From Thermohalobaculum sp035512995 (GTDB taxonomy: Bacteria > Pseudomonadota > Alphaproteobacteria > Rhodobacterales > Rhodobacteraceae), in NCBI GenBank assembly GCA_035512995.1, contig DATKCY010000318.1, positions 1 to 8,339 of the forward strand: DNA of 8,339 nucleotides, written 5' to 3'. This document shows, one piece after another, positions 1 to 5,302 of the stretch (the first letter of the stretch is position 1; each line of letters starts with the position of its first letter). Both the position numbers and the translations under genes were made by a program. Under the pieces are notes generated by a model. The model searched no databases. It worked only from the letters and a program-made list of their open reading frames with translations, and had not been told where the DNA came from.

Positions 1-137
1 CGCAGCCTACAACCTGATCCGACTGCCGAAGCTCATCGCCGCGTGACAGGCCGACCCAAGCCCATCCGCGCCCTTCACCGATGGAACCGCCCAAGGCAGG
101 AGCAAAACCCTCTACGCAACCGTTTTTCAGCAGCCTG
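1..137 (+). mobile_element. 3' end of an insertion sequence (IS5/IS1182-like), cut by the window edge
   Basis: The first 137 bases look like the right end of an IS. They hold the last codons of a transposase (2-46), about 75 bases without a convincing gene, and a terminal sequence around 121-138 (GTTTTTCAGCAGCCTGC). Read on the minus strand this starts GCAGGCTGCTGAAAAAC, which resembles terminal repeats I recall from IS5-type elements. The right boundary is supported independently: the minus-strand phage tail tube reading frame stops abruptly at this point. The left end and its inverted repeat lie outside the window, so family, length and target duplication cannot be confirmed. Confidence 0.65.
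2..46 (+). CDS. Transposase, C-terminal fragment (window edge)
   Basis: An open frame enters from the left edge and ends at a TGA at 44-46. The 14 visible residues read AAYNLIRLPKLIAA. This is the typical tail of DDE transposases of the IS5/IS1182 kind, which often end in an AAYNLxRLPKL segment. The catalytic DDE residues would lie upstream, outside the window. The call rests on this short tail plus the adjoining IS-like terminal sequence, so transposase is likely but the exact family is uncertain. Confidence 0.6.
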   Translation, partial: AAYNLIRLPKLIAA

Positions 138-141
138 CTAG
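121..141. repeat. Probable IS terminal inverted repeat and insertion point
   Basis: The sequence CGTTTTTCAGCAGCCTGC is followed by CTAG at 138-141. The tail tube frame on the minus strand reaches a TAG formed exactly here, so the IS end supplies the stop codon. CTAG or the inner TA could be the target duplication, but the partner copy lies outside the window and this is only inference. Confidence 0.5.
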
Positions 142-278
142 TGATCGAGCTTCTCGATGTCGGGGCTGAACTCGAACTCCGGCACGTTGCCGAGGTCGCG
201 CTCGACGCCGGACTCCGGCGTCCAGTACACGACGCCCTTGCCGATGTAGTAGTTGTCGATGCTTGGCGCGGCCGGCAT
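138..278 (-). pseudogene. Phage tail tube protein, N-terminal 46 codons, interrupted by IS
   Basis: The gene starts at an ATG at 276-278 with a TGGAGG ribosome site six bases upstream. It runs 46 codons to a TAG at 138-140. Seen motifs are NYYIGKGVVYWTP, then RDLGNVPEFEF and SPDIEKLDH. This opening is characteristic of the phage tail tube family that I recall from alphaproteobacterial prophages, whose members are several hundred residues long and continue after the LDH segment. The frame ends where the IS terminal repeat begins, so the gene is truncated by insertion and the IS supplies the stop. It sits one base downstream of another phage structural gene, as in a tail-gene operon. A functional tail tube is not expected from this fragment. 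Confidence 0.72.
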
Positions 279-279
279 C

Positions 280-735
280 TCAGTCCTCCAGCTCCATAGG
301 TCTCAGCACGTATCGGATGGCGAACGAGAGGCTCATCTCCCCCTCCATGCTCCGCCCGGCCGCGAGCGCGGTCGCGCACCCGGCGTAGCGGACGAAGCCG
401 TTCGGCCCGGCGAGCCCGAGGAGCGTTGCGTCCGTCAGCACGCGCCGGACGATCCGCCGGCGGAAGGCGTTGAGCTCGGCGCCGATTTCGGCAGCCGGTT
501 TCCCCGCGAGCACGAAGAGCTCGGGCGTCAGCACGACGAGCTGCGGCGCGTGGCCGGGCCGGCCGCGCGGCTCGTCCTCCTCGGCCGCCTCGTCGGCGTC
601 GAGCACGACGATCGCGGGCCGCGCGGTCTCGGACAGGCCGACGCGGTTGCGCCCGGCGGTGGTGACGCCCGGCACCTCGGCGGCGATCGCGACGAGGTCG
701 CATGACGTGTCGGCGAAAGCTGCCGCTGGCCTCAG
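280..735 (-). pseudogene. Phage structural protein (tail-terminator/connector-like), start codon missing or non-standard
   Basis: The frame ends at a TGA at 280-282, one base before the tail tube ATG. Clear protein-like sequence includes LVAIAAEVPGV, ARPAIVVLDADE, VLTPELFVL, FRRRIVRRVLTD and, near the end, RSMEGEMSLSFAIRYVLRP. I recall similar proteins of about 140-150 residues just upstream of tail tube genes in alphaproteobacterial prophages. Position suggests a tail terminator or head-tail connector, but the function is inferred. The frame has no ATG, GTG or TTG before the LVAIAAE segment. The options are a rare CTG at 733-735, overlapping the stop of the upstream lipoprotein gene, or an internal GTG at 673-675 giving 131 residues and losing the conserved N-terminus. 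The missing start suggests truncation by a deletion. Confidence 0.6.
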
Positions 736-1163
736 AACACCACGGCGCGGCCGCCGCTGACGCCGTGGATGCGCAGGCCCCGCGCCTGGCGCGCGGCCTC
801 GATCGCGATCAGCCTGTCGGCGCGGAGGAGCCGCGCCGCGGGATCGCCCGCGACCGCCGCGGCAGGGTCGGGCAGCGTCGCGACGAAGTCGAAGTCGAGG
901 AAGCCGTCCTCGGCGATCAGGCCGCCGCGGCGCGCCTCGAGCCGCGGGTCGGCATAGCCGAGCGTCGGCGCGATGCCGAAGGCGGTGACGACGATGCCGT
1001 CGCGCGTGCGGCCGATCTCGATGCCGCGGATCTCCTCGACCGGGCGGACGGCCGGCTCGACCACGTCGGCAGGCTCGGGCGCGTCGTCGCCGCCGAACGC
1101 CGAGCAGGCGGAGAACGGCGCGAGCAGCAGCACGGCGAGGATCAGGCGGACGAAGACGGTCAT
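732..1163 (-). CDS. Putative small lipoprotein, function unknown
   Basis: 143 residues from an ATG at 1161-1163, with GGGAG about seven bases upstream. The N-terminus MTVFVRLILAVLLLAPFSAC is a signal peptide: a hydrophobic stretch at about residues 5-17 and a lipobox-like FSAC with Cys20 as the likely lipidated residue. A low-complexity Asp/Glu/Pro/Val linker follows. The mature domain contains IEIGRTRDGIVVTAFGIAPTLGYADP and ends RLIAIEAARQARGLRIHGV. It resembles small Rhodobacterales lipoproteins with a ...TGLPPRQGY... core, but I cannot name a function. It probably resides in the periplasm, anchored to a membrane. It is divergent from sufE. Its stop codon abuts the phage remnant, making it a candidate first chromosomal gene beyond the prophage. 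Confidence 0.75.
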   Translation of the reverse strand: MTVFVRLILAVLLLAPFSACSAFGGDDAPEPADVVEPAVRPVEEIRGIEIGRTRDGIVVTAFGIAPTLGYADPRLEARRGGLIAEDGFLDFDFVATLPDPAAAVAGDPAARLLRADRLIAIEAARQARGLRIHGVSGGRAVVF

Positions 1164-1218
1164 CGGTGCTCCCGGGCCTCAGGCGGTTCCGAATGGCGAC
1201 TATCAGGATAAATCGGCC

Positions 1219-1236
1219 GGAGAAAAGGAGAAAAGG
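1219..1236. repeat. Short tandem repeat, two copies of GGAGAAAA
   Basis: GGAGAAAA occurs twice head to tail (1219-1226, 1227-1234) followed by GG, between the divergent lipoprotein and sufE genes. It is purine-rich and AT-richer than its surroundings. It could be a regulator site or chance; no family is recognised. Confidence 0.35.
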
Positions 1237-1250
1237 CTTCAGGTTGCCAC

Positions 1251-1260
1251 GCGCATGCGC
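1251..1260. promoter_or_regulatory. Perfect 10-bp palindrome upstream of sufE
   Basis: GCGCATGCGC is its own reverse complement and lies 76 bases before the sufE start in the divergent intergenic gap. It could be an operator. In such GC-rich DNA a 10-base palindrome can also arise by chance, so support is weak. Confidence 0.25.
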
Positions 1261-1336
1261 CGGAGAAAGCGGGACAGCCACTGGACGCAAGGCGCGACCG
1301 TGCGTAGATCAATGCCACGTCCGGACGGAGGCACGC

Positions 1337-1759
1337 ATGGCGCAGGACGCGTTCGAGGAGATCGTCGAGAACTTCGAGCTGTTCGACGACTGGGAAGACC
1401 GCTACCGCTACATCATCGATCTGGGGCGGGACATGCCGCCGCTCGAGGACCGGCTGAAGACCGACGAGACTCGGGTCCAAGGCTGCGCCAGCCAGGTCTG
1501 GCTCGTGCCCTCGGTCGAGCGCGTGGACGGGGTCGAGCGCCTGAGCTTCCGCGGCGACAGCGACGCGATGATCGTGCGCGGGCTGATCGCGGTCCTGCGG
1601 GCGCTCTACTGCGGCGTGCCCGTCGACGAGGTCCCCGCGGTCCGGGCGGAGGCCGAGCTCGGCCGCCTGGGGCTCGAGGGCCACCTGTCGTCGCAGCGGT
1701 CGAACGGGCTCAAGGCGATGGTGAAGCGGCTGCGCGACATCGCGCTGGCCGCGGCCTGA
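1337..1759 (+). CDS. sufE: SufE-like cysteine desulfuration protein
   Basis: 140 residues, a normal SufE length. SufE takes persulfide sulfur from the cysteine desulfurase SufS and passes it to the SufBCD scaffold for Fe-S cluster assembly in the cytoplasm. Seen: an N-terminal helix with FEEIVENFELFDDWEDRYRY, the family signature RVQGCASQVW with the sulfur-accepting Cys50, and the C-terminal RSNGLKAMVKRLR. The ATG at 1337 is preceded by GGAGG at 1327-1331 with five bases between, which fixes the start although the frame opens further upstream. The other suf genes are absent here, so sufE stands apart, which is common in alphaproteobacteria. The methyltransferase gene begins 53 bases downstream on the same strand and may be co-transcribed. 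Confidence 0.95.
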   Translation: MAQDAFEEIVENFELFDDWEDRYRYIIDLGRDMPPLEDRLKTDETRVQGCASQVWLVPSVERVDGVERLSFRGDSDAMIVRGLIAVLRALYCGVPVDEVPAVRAEAELGRLGLEGHLSSQRSNGLKAMVKRLRDIALAAA

Positions 1760-1774
1760 GGGACGGACATAACG

Positions 1775-1791
1775 GCCGCCCGAGCGGCGGC
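1775..1791 (+). promoter_or_regulatory. Small hairpin between sufE and bmt
   Basis: GCCGCC (1775-1780) and GGCGGC (1786-1791) pair perfectly around the five-base loop CGAGC. No T-run follows directly, so it is not a standard intrinsic terminator. It may slow transcription or stabilise RNA between sufE and the methyltransferase gene. Confidence 0.35.
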
Positions 1792-1812
1792 TCTTCGGGG
1801 GATTTTGAACGC

Positions 1813-2835
1813 ATGAGCGACGCTCTCAGCACGCTGCTCGACCGGCGCGACTGGCTCCTGCTCGACGGGGCGACTGGCACCAGCCTGTTCGCGATGGGGC
1901 TGGAATCGGGCGAGTCGCCCGAGCTCTGGAACGTCGACGCGCCCGACAAGGTGCGCGCGCTGCACCGCGGCTTCATCGTCGAGGGCAGCGACCTGATCCT
2001 GACCAACTCGTTCGGCGGCTCGCGCTACCGGCTGAAGCTGCACCAGGCCGAGGGACGGGTGGGCGAGATCAACCGCGCCGCGGCGAGGCTCGCGCGCGAG
2101 TGCGCCGACGAGGCCGACCGCCCGGTGATCGTCGCGGGCTCGGTCGGCCCGAGCGGCGAGATCCTCGAGCCGGTGGGCGCGCTCGGCCACGCCGACGCCG
2201 TCGAGGGCTTTTCGGAGCAGATCGAGGCGCTGATGGAGGGCGGCGCCGACGTGATCTGGACCGAGACGATTTCCTCGGAGGAGGAGCTCCGCGCGGTGGT
2301 CGAGGCGGCCGAGCGCTGCGGCGCGCCGCTCTGCGCGACCCTCAGCTTCGACACCGCCGGGCGCACGATGATGGGCGTGACCAGCACCGCCTGGGCCGAG
2401 CTCGCGGAGACGCTGCCGAAGCGGCCGATCGCGATCGGCGCGAACTGCGGCACCGGCGCGTCCGACCTTCTCCGCACCGTGCTCGGCATCACCGAGGCGC
2501 GCCCCGATCTGATCGTGATCGCCAAGGCCAATGCCGGCATCCCGAAATTCGTAGACGGGCACATCCACTACAACGGCACGCCCGAGCTGATGGCGGACTA
2601 CGCGCGGCTCGCCCGCGACGCCGGCGCGCGGCTGATCGGCGGCTGCTGCGGCACCGAGCCCGCGCATCTGCGGGCGATGCGCGCGGCCCTCGAGGCGCAC
2701 GAGCCGGGGCCGCGGCCGACGCTCGAGGAGATCGTGAGCCGGCTCGGCGACTTCTCCTCGCCCGACGACGGCACGGGCGCCGCGGCCGAGGCGGCGGCGG
2801 AGGGCCGGCGCTCCCGGAGGCGGCGCCGCGGCTGA
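1813..2835 (+). CDS. bmt: Homocysteine S-methyltransferase (Bmt type), probable module of a split methionine synthase
   Basis: 340 residues of the zinc-dependent homocysteine S-methyltransferase family, a TIM barrel equivalent to the N-terminal module of MetH. Seen: the opening LLLDGATGTSLFAMGL, LTNSFGG, VAGSVGPSGEI, and the zinc ligands Cys212 in GANCGTG and the pair Cys278-Cys279 in GGCCGTEP. It transfers a methyl group to homocysteine to form methionine. Databases usually name close relatives betaine-homocysteine methyltransferase. The corrinoid protein gene directly downstream argues instead that the methyl donor is methylcobalamin on that partner, as in the split MetH reported from roseobacters such as Phaeobacter. 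The C-terminus is an Arg-rich tail, also found in relatives. Start ATG at 1813 follows a GGGGGA ten bases upstream. True betaine use cannot be excluded from sequence. Confidence 0.9.
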   Translation: MSDALSTLLDRRDWLLLDGATGTSLFAMGLESGESPELWNVDAPDKVRALHRGFIVEGSDLILTNSFGGSRYRLKLHQAEGRVGEINRAAARLARECADEADRPVIVAGSVGPSGEILEPVGALGHADAVEGFSEQIEALMEGGADVIWTETISSEEELRAVVEAAERCGAPLCATLSFDTAGRTMMGVTSTAWAELAETLPKRPIAIGANCGTGASDLLRTVLGITEARPDLIVIAKANAGIPKFVDGHIHYNGTPELMADYARLARDAGARLIGGCCGTEPAHLRAMRAALEAHEPGPRPTLEEIVSRLGDFSSPDDGTGAAAEAAAEGRRSRRRRRG

Positions 2836-2864
2836 CGCAGGGTCCGCACGCAGCCGGTCCGCGG

Positions 2865-2906
2865 TTGCGCCGGGGCCTTCGCGCGCAGTCGGAATAAGGC
2901 TGTATC
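2865..2906 (+). promoter_or_regulatory. Possible promoter upstream of the corrinoid protein gene
   Basis: Two weak options exist: TTGCGC (2865-2870) with an AATAAG-like -10 at 2891-2896, or a TATCAT -10 at 2901-2906 with only TTCGCG at 2878-2883 as -35. The second would start RNA inside the 2907-2914 stem arm, so the first, or read-through from bmt, suits the leader structure better. Neither is strong. Confidence 0.25.
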
Positions 2907-2980
2907 ATGCCGATTCTGGGTTACTGGTCCGGAGGGTTTCCGCAGAAACTCCCGCAGCTTTCCGGTCCGTCCGGGAATCG
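2907..2980 (+). promoter_or_regulatory. Structured leader or large dyad upstream of the corrinoid protein gene
   Basis: GCCGATTC (2907-2914) is perfectly complementary to GAATCGGC (2973-2980). Inside it, GGTCCGG (2924-2930) pairs with CCGGTCC (2960-2966) with one T-T mismatch. Innermost, GGGTTTC (2932-2938) pairs with GAAACTC (2943-2949) including one G-U, capped by a CGCA tetraloop. The three nested stems make a compact 74-base fold ending 23 bases before the ATG and close to the GAGGAAGGA ribosome site. It lacks the B12-box pattern of cobalamin riboswitches and matches no SAM or SAH riboswitch consensus I know. It could be a regulatory RNA for the methyl-transfer genes, or a DNA-level operator. 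Confidence 0.5.
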
Positions 2981-3003
2981 GCAACGATGAGGAAGGACGC
3001 GAC

Positions 3004-3705
3004 ATGGCCGAGGAAGAAGACATCGTCCTCAGCGAGATGGAGGACGACGAGCTCGTCCAGCAGATGCACGACGACCTCTACGACGGCCTCAGGGACGAGG
3101 TCGTCGAAGGCGTCAACATCCTGCTCGAGCGCGGCTGGGCCCCCTACGACGTCCTGACCAAGGCGCTGGTCGAGGGCATGCGCATCGTCGGCATCGACTT
3201 CCGCGACGGCATCCTGTTCGTGCCCGAGGTGCTGCTCGCCGCGAACGCGATGAAGGCCGGCATGGCGATTCTGAAGCCGCTCCTGATCGAGACCGGCGCG
3301 CGGCGCGTCGGCACCATGGTCATCGGCACCGTCAAGGGCGACATCCACGACATCGGCAAGAACCTGGTCTCGATGATGATGGAGGGCGCCGGCTTCGAGG
3401 TGCACGACCTCGGCATCAACAACCCGGTCGAGAACTATCTCGACGCGCTCGAGCGCGAGAAGCCCGACATCCTCGGCATGTCGGCGCTGCTGACGACGAC
3501 CATGCCCTACATGAAGGTCGTGATCGACACGCTGAAGGAGAAGGGCATCCGCGACGACTACGTCGTCCTCGTTGGCGGCGCTCCGCTCAACGAGGAGTTC
3601 GGCCGCGCGATCGGCGCCGACGCCTATTGCCGCGACGCGGCGGTCGCGGTCGAGACCGCCAAGCAGTTCATGGAGCGCAAGCACAACCAGCCGGCGACCG
3701 GCTGA
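3004..3705 (+). CDS. Corrinoid (cobalamin B12)-binding methyl-carrier protein
   Basis: 233 residues in the two-domain layout of MtbC/MetH-type corrinoid proteins. Residues about 15-100 form the helical cap domain (DELVQQMHDDLYDGL..., VEGMRIVGIDFRDG, FVPEVLLAANAM). From about residue 102 comes the Rossmann-like B12 domain. The cobalt-ligating signature is GTVKGDIHDIGKN, with Asp113, His115 and Gly118 of the DxHxxG motif; the base-off GGAP loop follows in VVLVGGAPLNEEF. The protein carries the methyl group between a donor methyltransferase and the homocysteine methyltransferase encoded just upstream, replacing the B12 domain of MetH. An activating, RamA/RACo-like reductase is expected elsewhere. 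Start ATG 3004 follows an AAGGA site; the gap to bmt is 168 bases with a structured leader. The N-terminus is very acidic. Confidence 0.93.
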   Translation: MAEEEDIVLSEMEDDELVQQMHDDLYDGLRDEVVEGVNILLERGWAPYDVLTKALVEGMRIVGIDFRDGILFVPEVLLAANAMKAGMAILKPLLIETGARRVGTMVIGTVKGDIHDIGKNLVSMMMEGAGFEVHDLGINNPVENYLDALEREKPDILGMSALLTTTMPYMKVVIDTLKEKGIRDDYVVLVGGAPLNEEFGRAIGADAYCRDAAVAVETAKQFMERKHNQPATG

Positions 3706-3712
3706 CGGGACC

Positions 3713-4399
3713 GTGCGCCAGGACCCCGCAGACGCGGCCGGTCGGGCAGGGGAGCCGAGCGACCGGCGGCTCACCGAGGAGGGAACGGGCCTCGGCGACA
3801 ACCCGGGCAGGCGGGTCCTCGTCATCGCCTGCGGCGCGCTCGCGCGCGAGATCCTCGCGATCCGGCGCCTGAACGGCTGGGACCGGCTCGAGCTGACCTG
3901 CCTGCCCGCGATCCTGCACAACCGGCCCGAGCGCATCGTGCCGGCGCTGCGCGCCCGCGTCGCCGAGGCCCGCGCCCGCGGCTGGCGGCAGATCGTCGTC
4001 GGCTACGCGGACTGCGGCACCGGCGGCGGCATCGACCGCTTCTGCGCCGAGGAGGGCCTGAGCCGCATCGACGGCCCGCACTGCTACAGCTTCTTCGACG
4101 GCAACGCGGCCTTCGCGGCGCAGGCCGAGGACGAGATCACCGCCTTCTACCTGACCGACTTCCTGGCCCGCCAGTTCGACACGCTGGTCTGGCAGGGCAT
4201 GGGGCTCGACCGCCACCCCGAGCTTCGGGACATGATGTTCGGCAACTACGACCGGCTCGTCTACATCGCGCAGACCGAGGACCCGGCGCTCGAGAACCGC
4301 GCGCGCGCGGCGGCGGAGCGGCTGGGCCTCCGCTTCGAGATGCGCCGCCGCGGCTACGGCGATCTCGTGCCCTTCCTCGCGGGCGCGGTCGGGGACTGA
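3713..4399 (+). CDS. DUF1638 protein linked to corrinoid methyl transfer
   Basis: 228 residues from a GTG at 3713, seven bases after the corrinoid protein stop; no ATG is available near the conserved region. The domain begins at VLVIACGALAREIL (about residue 35) and runs to the end. Candidate metal- or cofactor-binding residues are Cys40, Cys63, His69, Asp100-Cys101 in ADCGTGG, Cys111 and His123-Cys124 in GPHCYSFF. Further family motifs are DEITAFYLTDFLARQFD and GLDRHPELRDMMFGNYDRLVY. DUF1638 proteins have no assigned reaction as far as I know, but they recur beside corrinoid proteins and their methyltransferases. The tight spacing here suggests co-translation and a role in the same pathway, for instance cofactor handling or methyl delivery. 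The first 33 residues are Gly/Arg/Asp-rich and poorly conserved in appearance, so the start is only moderately sure. Confidence 0.85.
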   Translation: MRQDPADAAGRAGEPSDRRLTEEGTGLGDNPGRRVLVIACGALAREILAIRRLNGWDRLELTCLPAILHNRPERIVPALRARVAEARARGWRQIVVGYADCGTGGGIDRFCAEEGLSRIDGPHCYSFFDGNAAFAAQAEDEITAFYLTDFLARQFDTLVWQGMGLDRHPELRDMMFGNYDRLVYIAQTEDPALENRARAAAERLGLRFEMRRRGYGDLVPFLAGAVGD

Positions 4400-4405
4400 C
4401 CGCCG

Positions 4406-5113
4406 CTAATCCCTGCCGATGACGCGGAGCTTCGGGCGCCGGCGCGGGCCCGCCGTCCCGCCGCCGCCCTCGAGCGCGGTGAGCCTGCGCGGGCCGTCCG
4501 GCAGGTCGAGCCGGAAGGGCTCGCCCTCTTCCTCGCCGAAGCCGGGAGAGGCCGCCGGCCCCGCGACCCGCTCGACCGTCCGGCGCTCGAAGACCAGCCG
4601 GAGCGGCACCAGCGTGTCCAGGCTGCCGCTTCCCGCGAGCTGGAACATGAAGCCGATCGCGCGGTCGATGCTGCCGCCGTCGCTGCGGAGCGGCAGCAGC
4701 AGCATCTCCCACAGGCCGTGGGTGGCTGTCTCGGGGCGGAGCCGGGCATAGCCGATCCCCGGCTCCTCCAGCGTCCTGCCGATCAGCGCGCGCAGCTCGT
4801 CGCGGGCGCCGCTCGCCGCGATCGTGCGCGCCGGCATGCCGCGAAGCTCCATCCCGAACATGTCGACGATCCGGCTGCCGGCGACGCGGAACCGCTGCTG
4901 CCCGTCCGGCAGCGCCTCGAGGATGAACAGGTTGCCGATGTCGCAGCGCATGTGGCGCGGGTCGATCTGGCTGCGGAAGGGGACCAGCTGGCCGCGCCGC
5001 AGCTCCTGCCAGTAGGACAGGAGCAGGCGCGTCTGCGCATGCACGATGCCGTCCTTGCCTGCCATCGCCGCCCCCGCCGTCTTCTCCGCATGCGCGGATA
5101 CGTCGTTAACCAT
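4406..5113 (-). CDS. PAS_5-domain protein, probable sensory or regulatory
   Basis: 235 residues from the ATG at 5111-5113, with GGGGGAA a few bases upstream. A PAS_5 (formerly DUF1457) domain covers roughly residues 25-170: VHAQTRLLLSYWQELRRG, VPFRSQIDPRHMR, GNLFILEAL, RFRVAGSRIVDMFGMELRG and the later ATHGLWEMLLLPLRS. This family is found mainly in alphaproteobacteria. It consists of PAS folds without an attached kinase or cyclase, and its ligands are unknown. The C-terminal 60 residues are Gly/Pro/Arg-rich and probably disordered, with no output domain. No signal peptide or membrane segment is seen, so it is cytoplasmic. Its stop lies six bases from the stop of the convergent DUF1638 gene, and it diverges from gmk across a 189-base gap. 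Confidence 0.85.
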   Translation of the reverse strand: MVNDVSAHAEKTAGAAMAGKDGIVHAQTRLLLSYWQELRRGQLVPFRSQIDPRHMRCDIGNLFILEALPDGQQRFRVAGSRIVDMFGMELRGMPARTIAASGARDELRALIGRTLEEPGIGYARLRPETATHGLWEMLLLPLRSDGGSIDRAIGFMFQLAGSGSLDTLVPLRLVFERRTVERVAGPAASPGFGEEEGEPFRLDLPDGPRRLTALEGGGGTAGPRRRPKLRVIGRD

Positions 5114-5203
5114 GTATTCCCCCCACTACTACAGTTTTACGCAACTTGCAGCCATCGCCCGCTAGGCCGCCCCTGGGTGCAAAGCAAGAGCCGTGCCACT
5201 CCC

Positions 5204-5217
5204 GCCCCGGCCGGGGC
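5204..5217. promoter_or_regulatory. Perfect 14-bp palindrome upstream of gmk
   Basis: GCCCCGGCCGGGGC equals its own reverse complement and ends 17 bases before the likely gmk -35 box, in the PAS/gmk divergent gap. It could be an operator for either gene; no regulator is recognised. High GC raises the chance of such palindromes. Confidence 0.35.
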
Positions 5218-5234
5218 CCCGAGGCTTGCCGCGG

Positions 5235-5264
5235 TTGACCTCGCGGCGGCCGCCCGCGTATGTC
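5235..5264 (+). promoter_or_regulatory. Probable gmk promoter
   Basis: TTGACC (5235-5240) and TATGTC (5259-5264) are separated by 18 bases. TTGACC is a good -35 for an alphaproteobacterial housekeeping promoter and TATGTC is a fair -10. The expected RNA start at about 5271 gives a leader of roughly 32 bases containing the GGGGGGAG ribosome site of gmk. Confidence 0.5.
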
Positions 5265-5302
5265 CGCGAAGGCGGACCACGGGCGAGGGGGGAGCGCGGG
5301 CG

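Noticed and set aside
81..760. Plus-strand frames opposite the phage genes
   Set aside because: They are antisense shadows, Arg/Pro/Ala-rich, while the minus strand carries recognisable phage protein sequence.
280..1290. One long minus-strand frame of 336 codons spanning phage gene and lipoprotein region
   Set aside because: Its first half is an Arg-rich shadow of the lipoprotein gene, which has a clear signal peptide and lipobox in another frame; only the part below about 735 looks like real protein.
1775..1791. Intrinsic terminator after sufE
   Set aside because: The hairpin is sound but lacks a T-run, and the next gene starts 22 bases later on the same strand, so only a hairpin is reported.
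973..1812. Long upstream extension of the homocysteine methyltransferase frame
   Set aside because: It overlaps sufE in another frame and is Arg/Gly-rich with no family similarity; the ATG at 1813 matches the usual family N-terminus.
2100..2908. Long Arg-rich frames on both strands over the methyltransferase gene
   Set aside because: Composition is typical of out-of-frame translation of GC-rich DNA, with no motif or ribosome site.
2836..3003. Cobalamin riboswitch before the corrinoid protein gene
   Set aside because: The gap is too short for the usual cobalamin aptamer and lacks the conserved B12 box; only an unassigned fold is claimed.
3776..3783. Strong ribosome-site-like GAGGAGGG inside the DUF1638 frame
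   Set aside because: No ATG, GTG or TTG in frame follows at a usable distance, so it does not define the start; GTG 3713 is kept.
5105..5113. CtrA-like TTAACCAT at the start of the PAS_5 gene
   Set aside because: Only a half site; it is explained by the codons for Met-Val-Asn, and no second TTAA half lies at the right distance.
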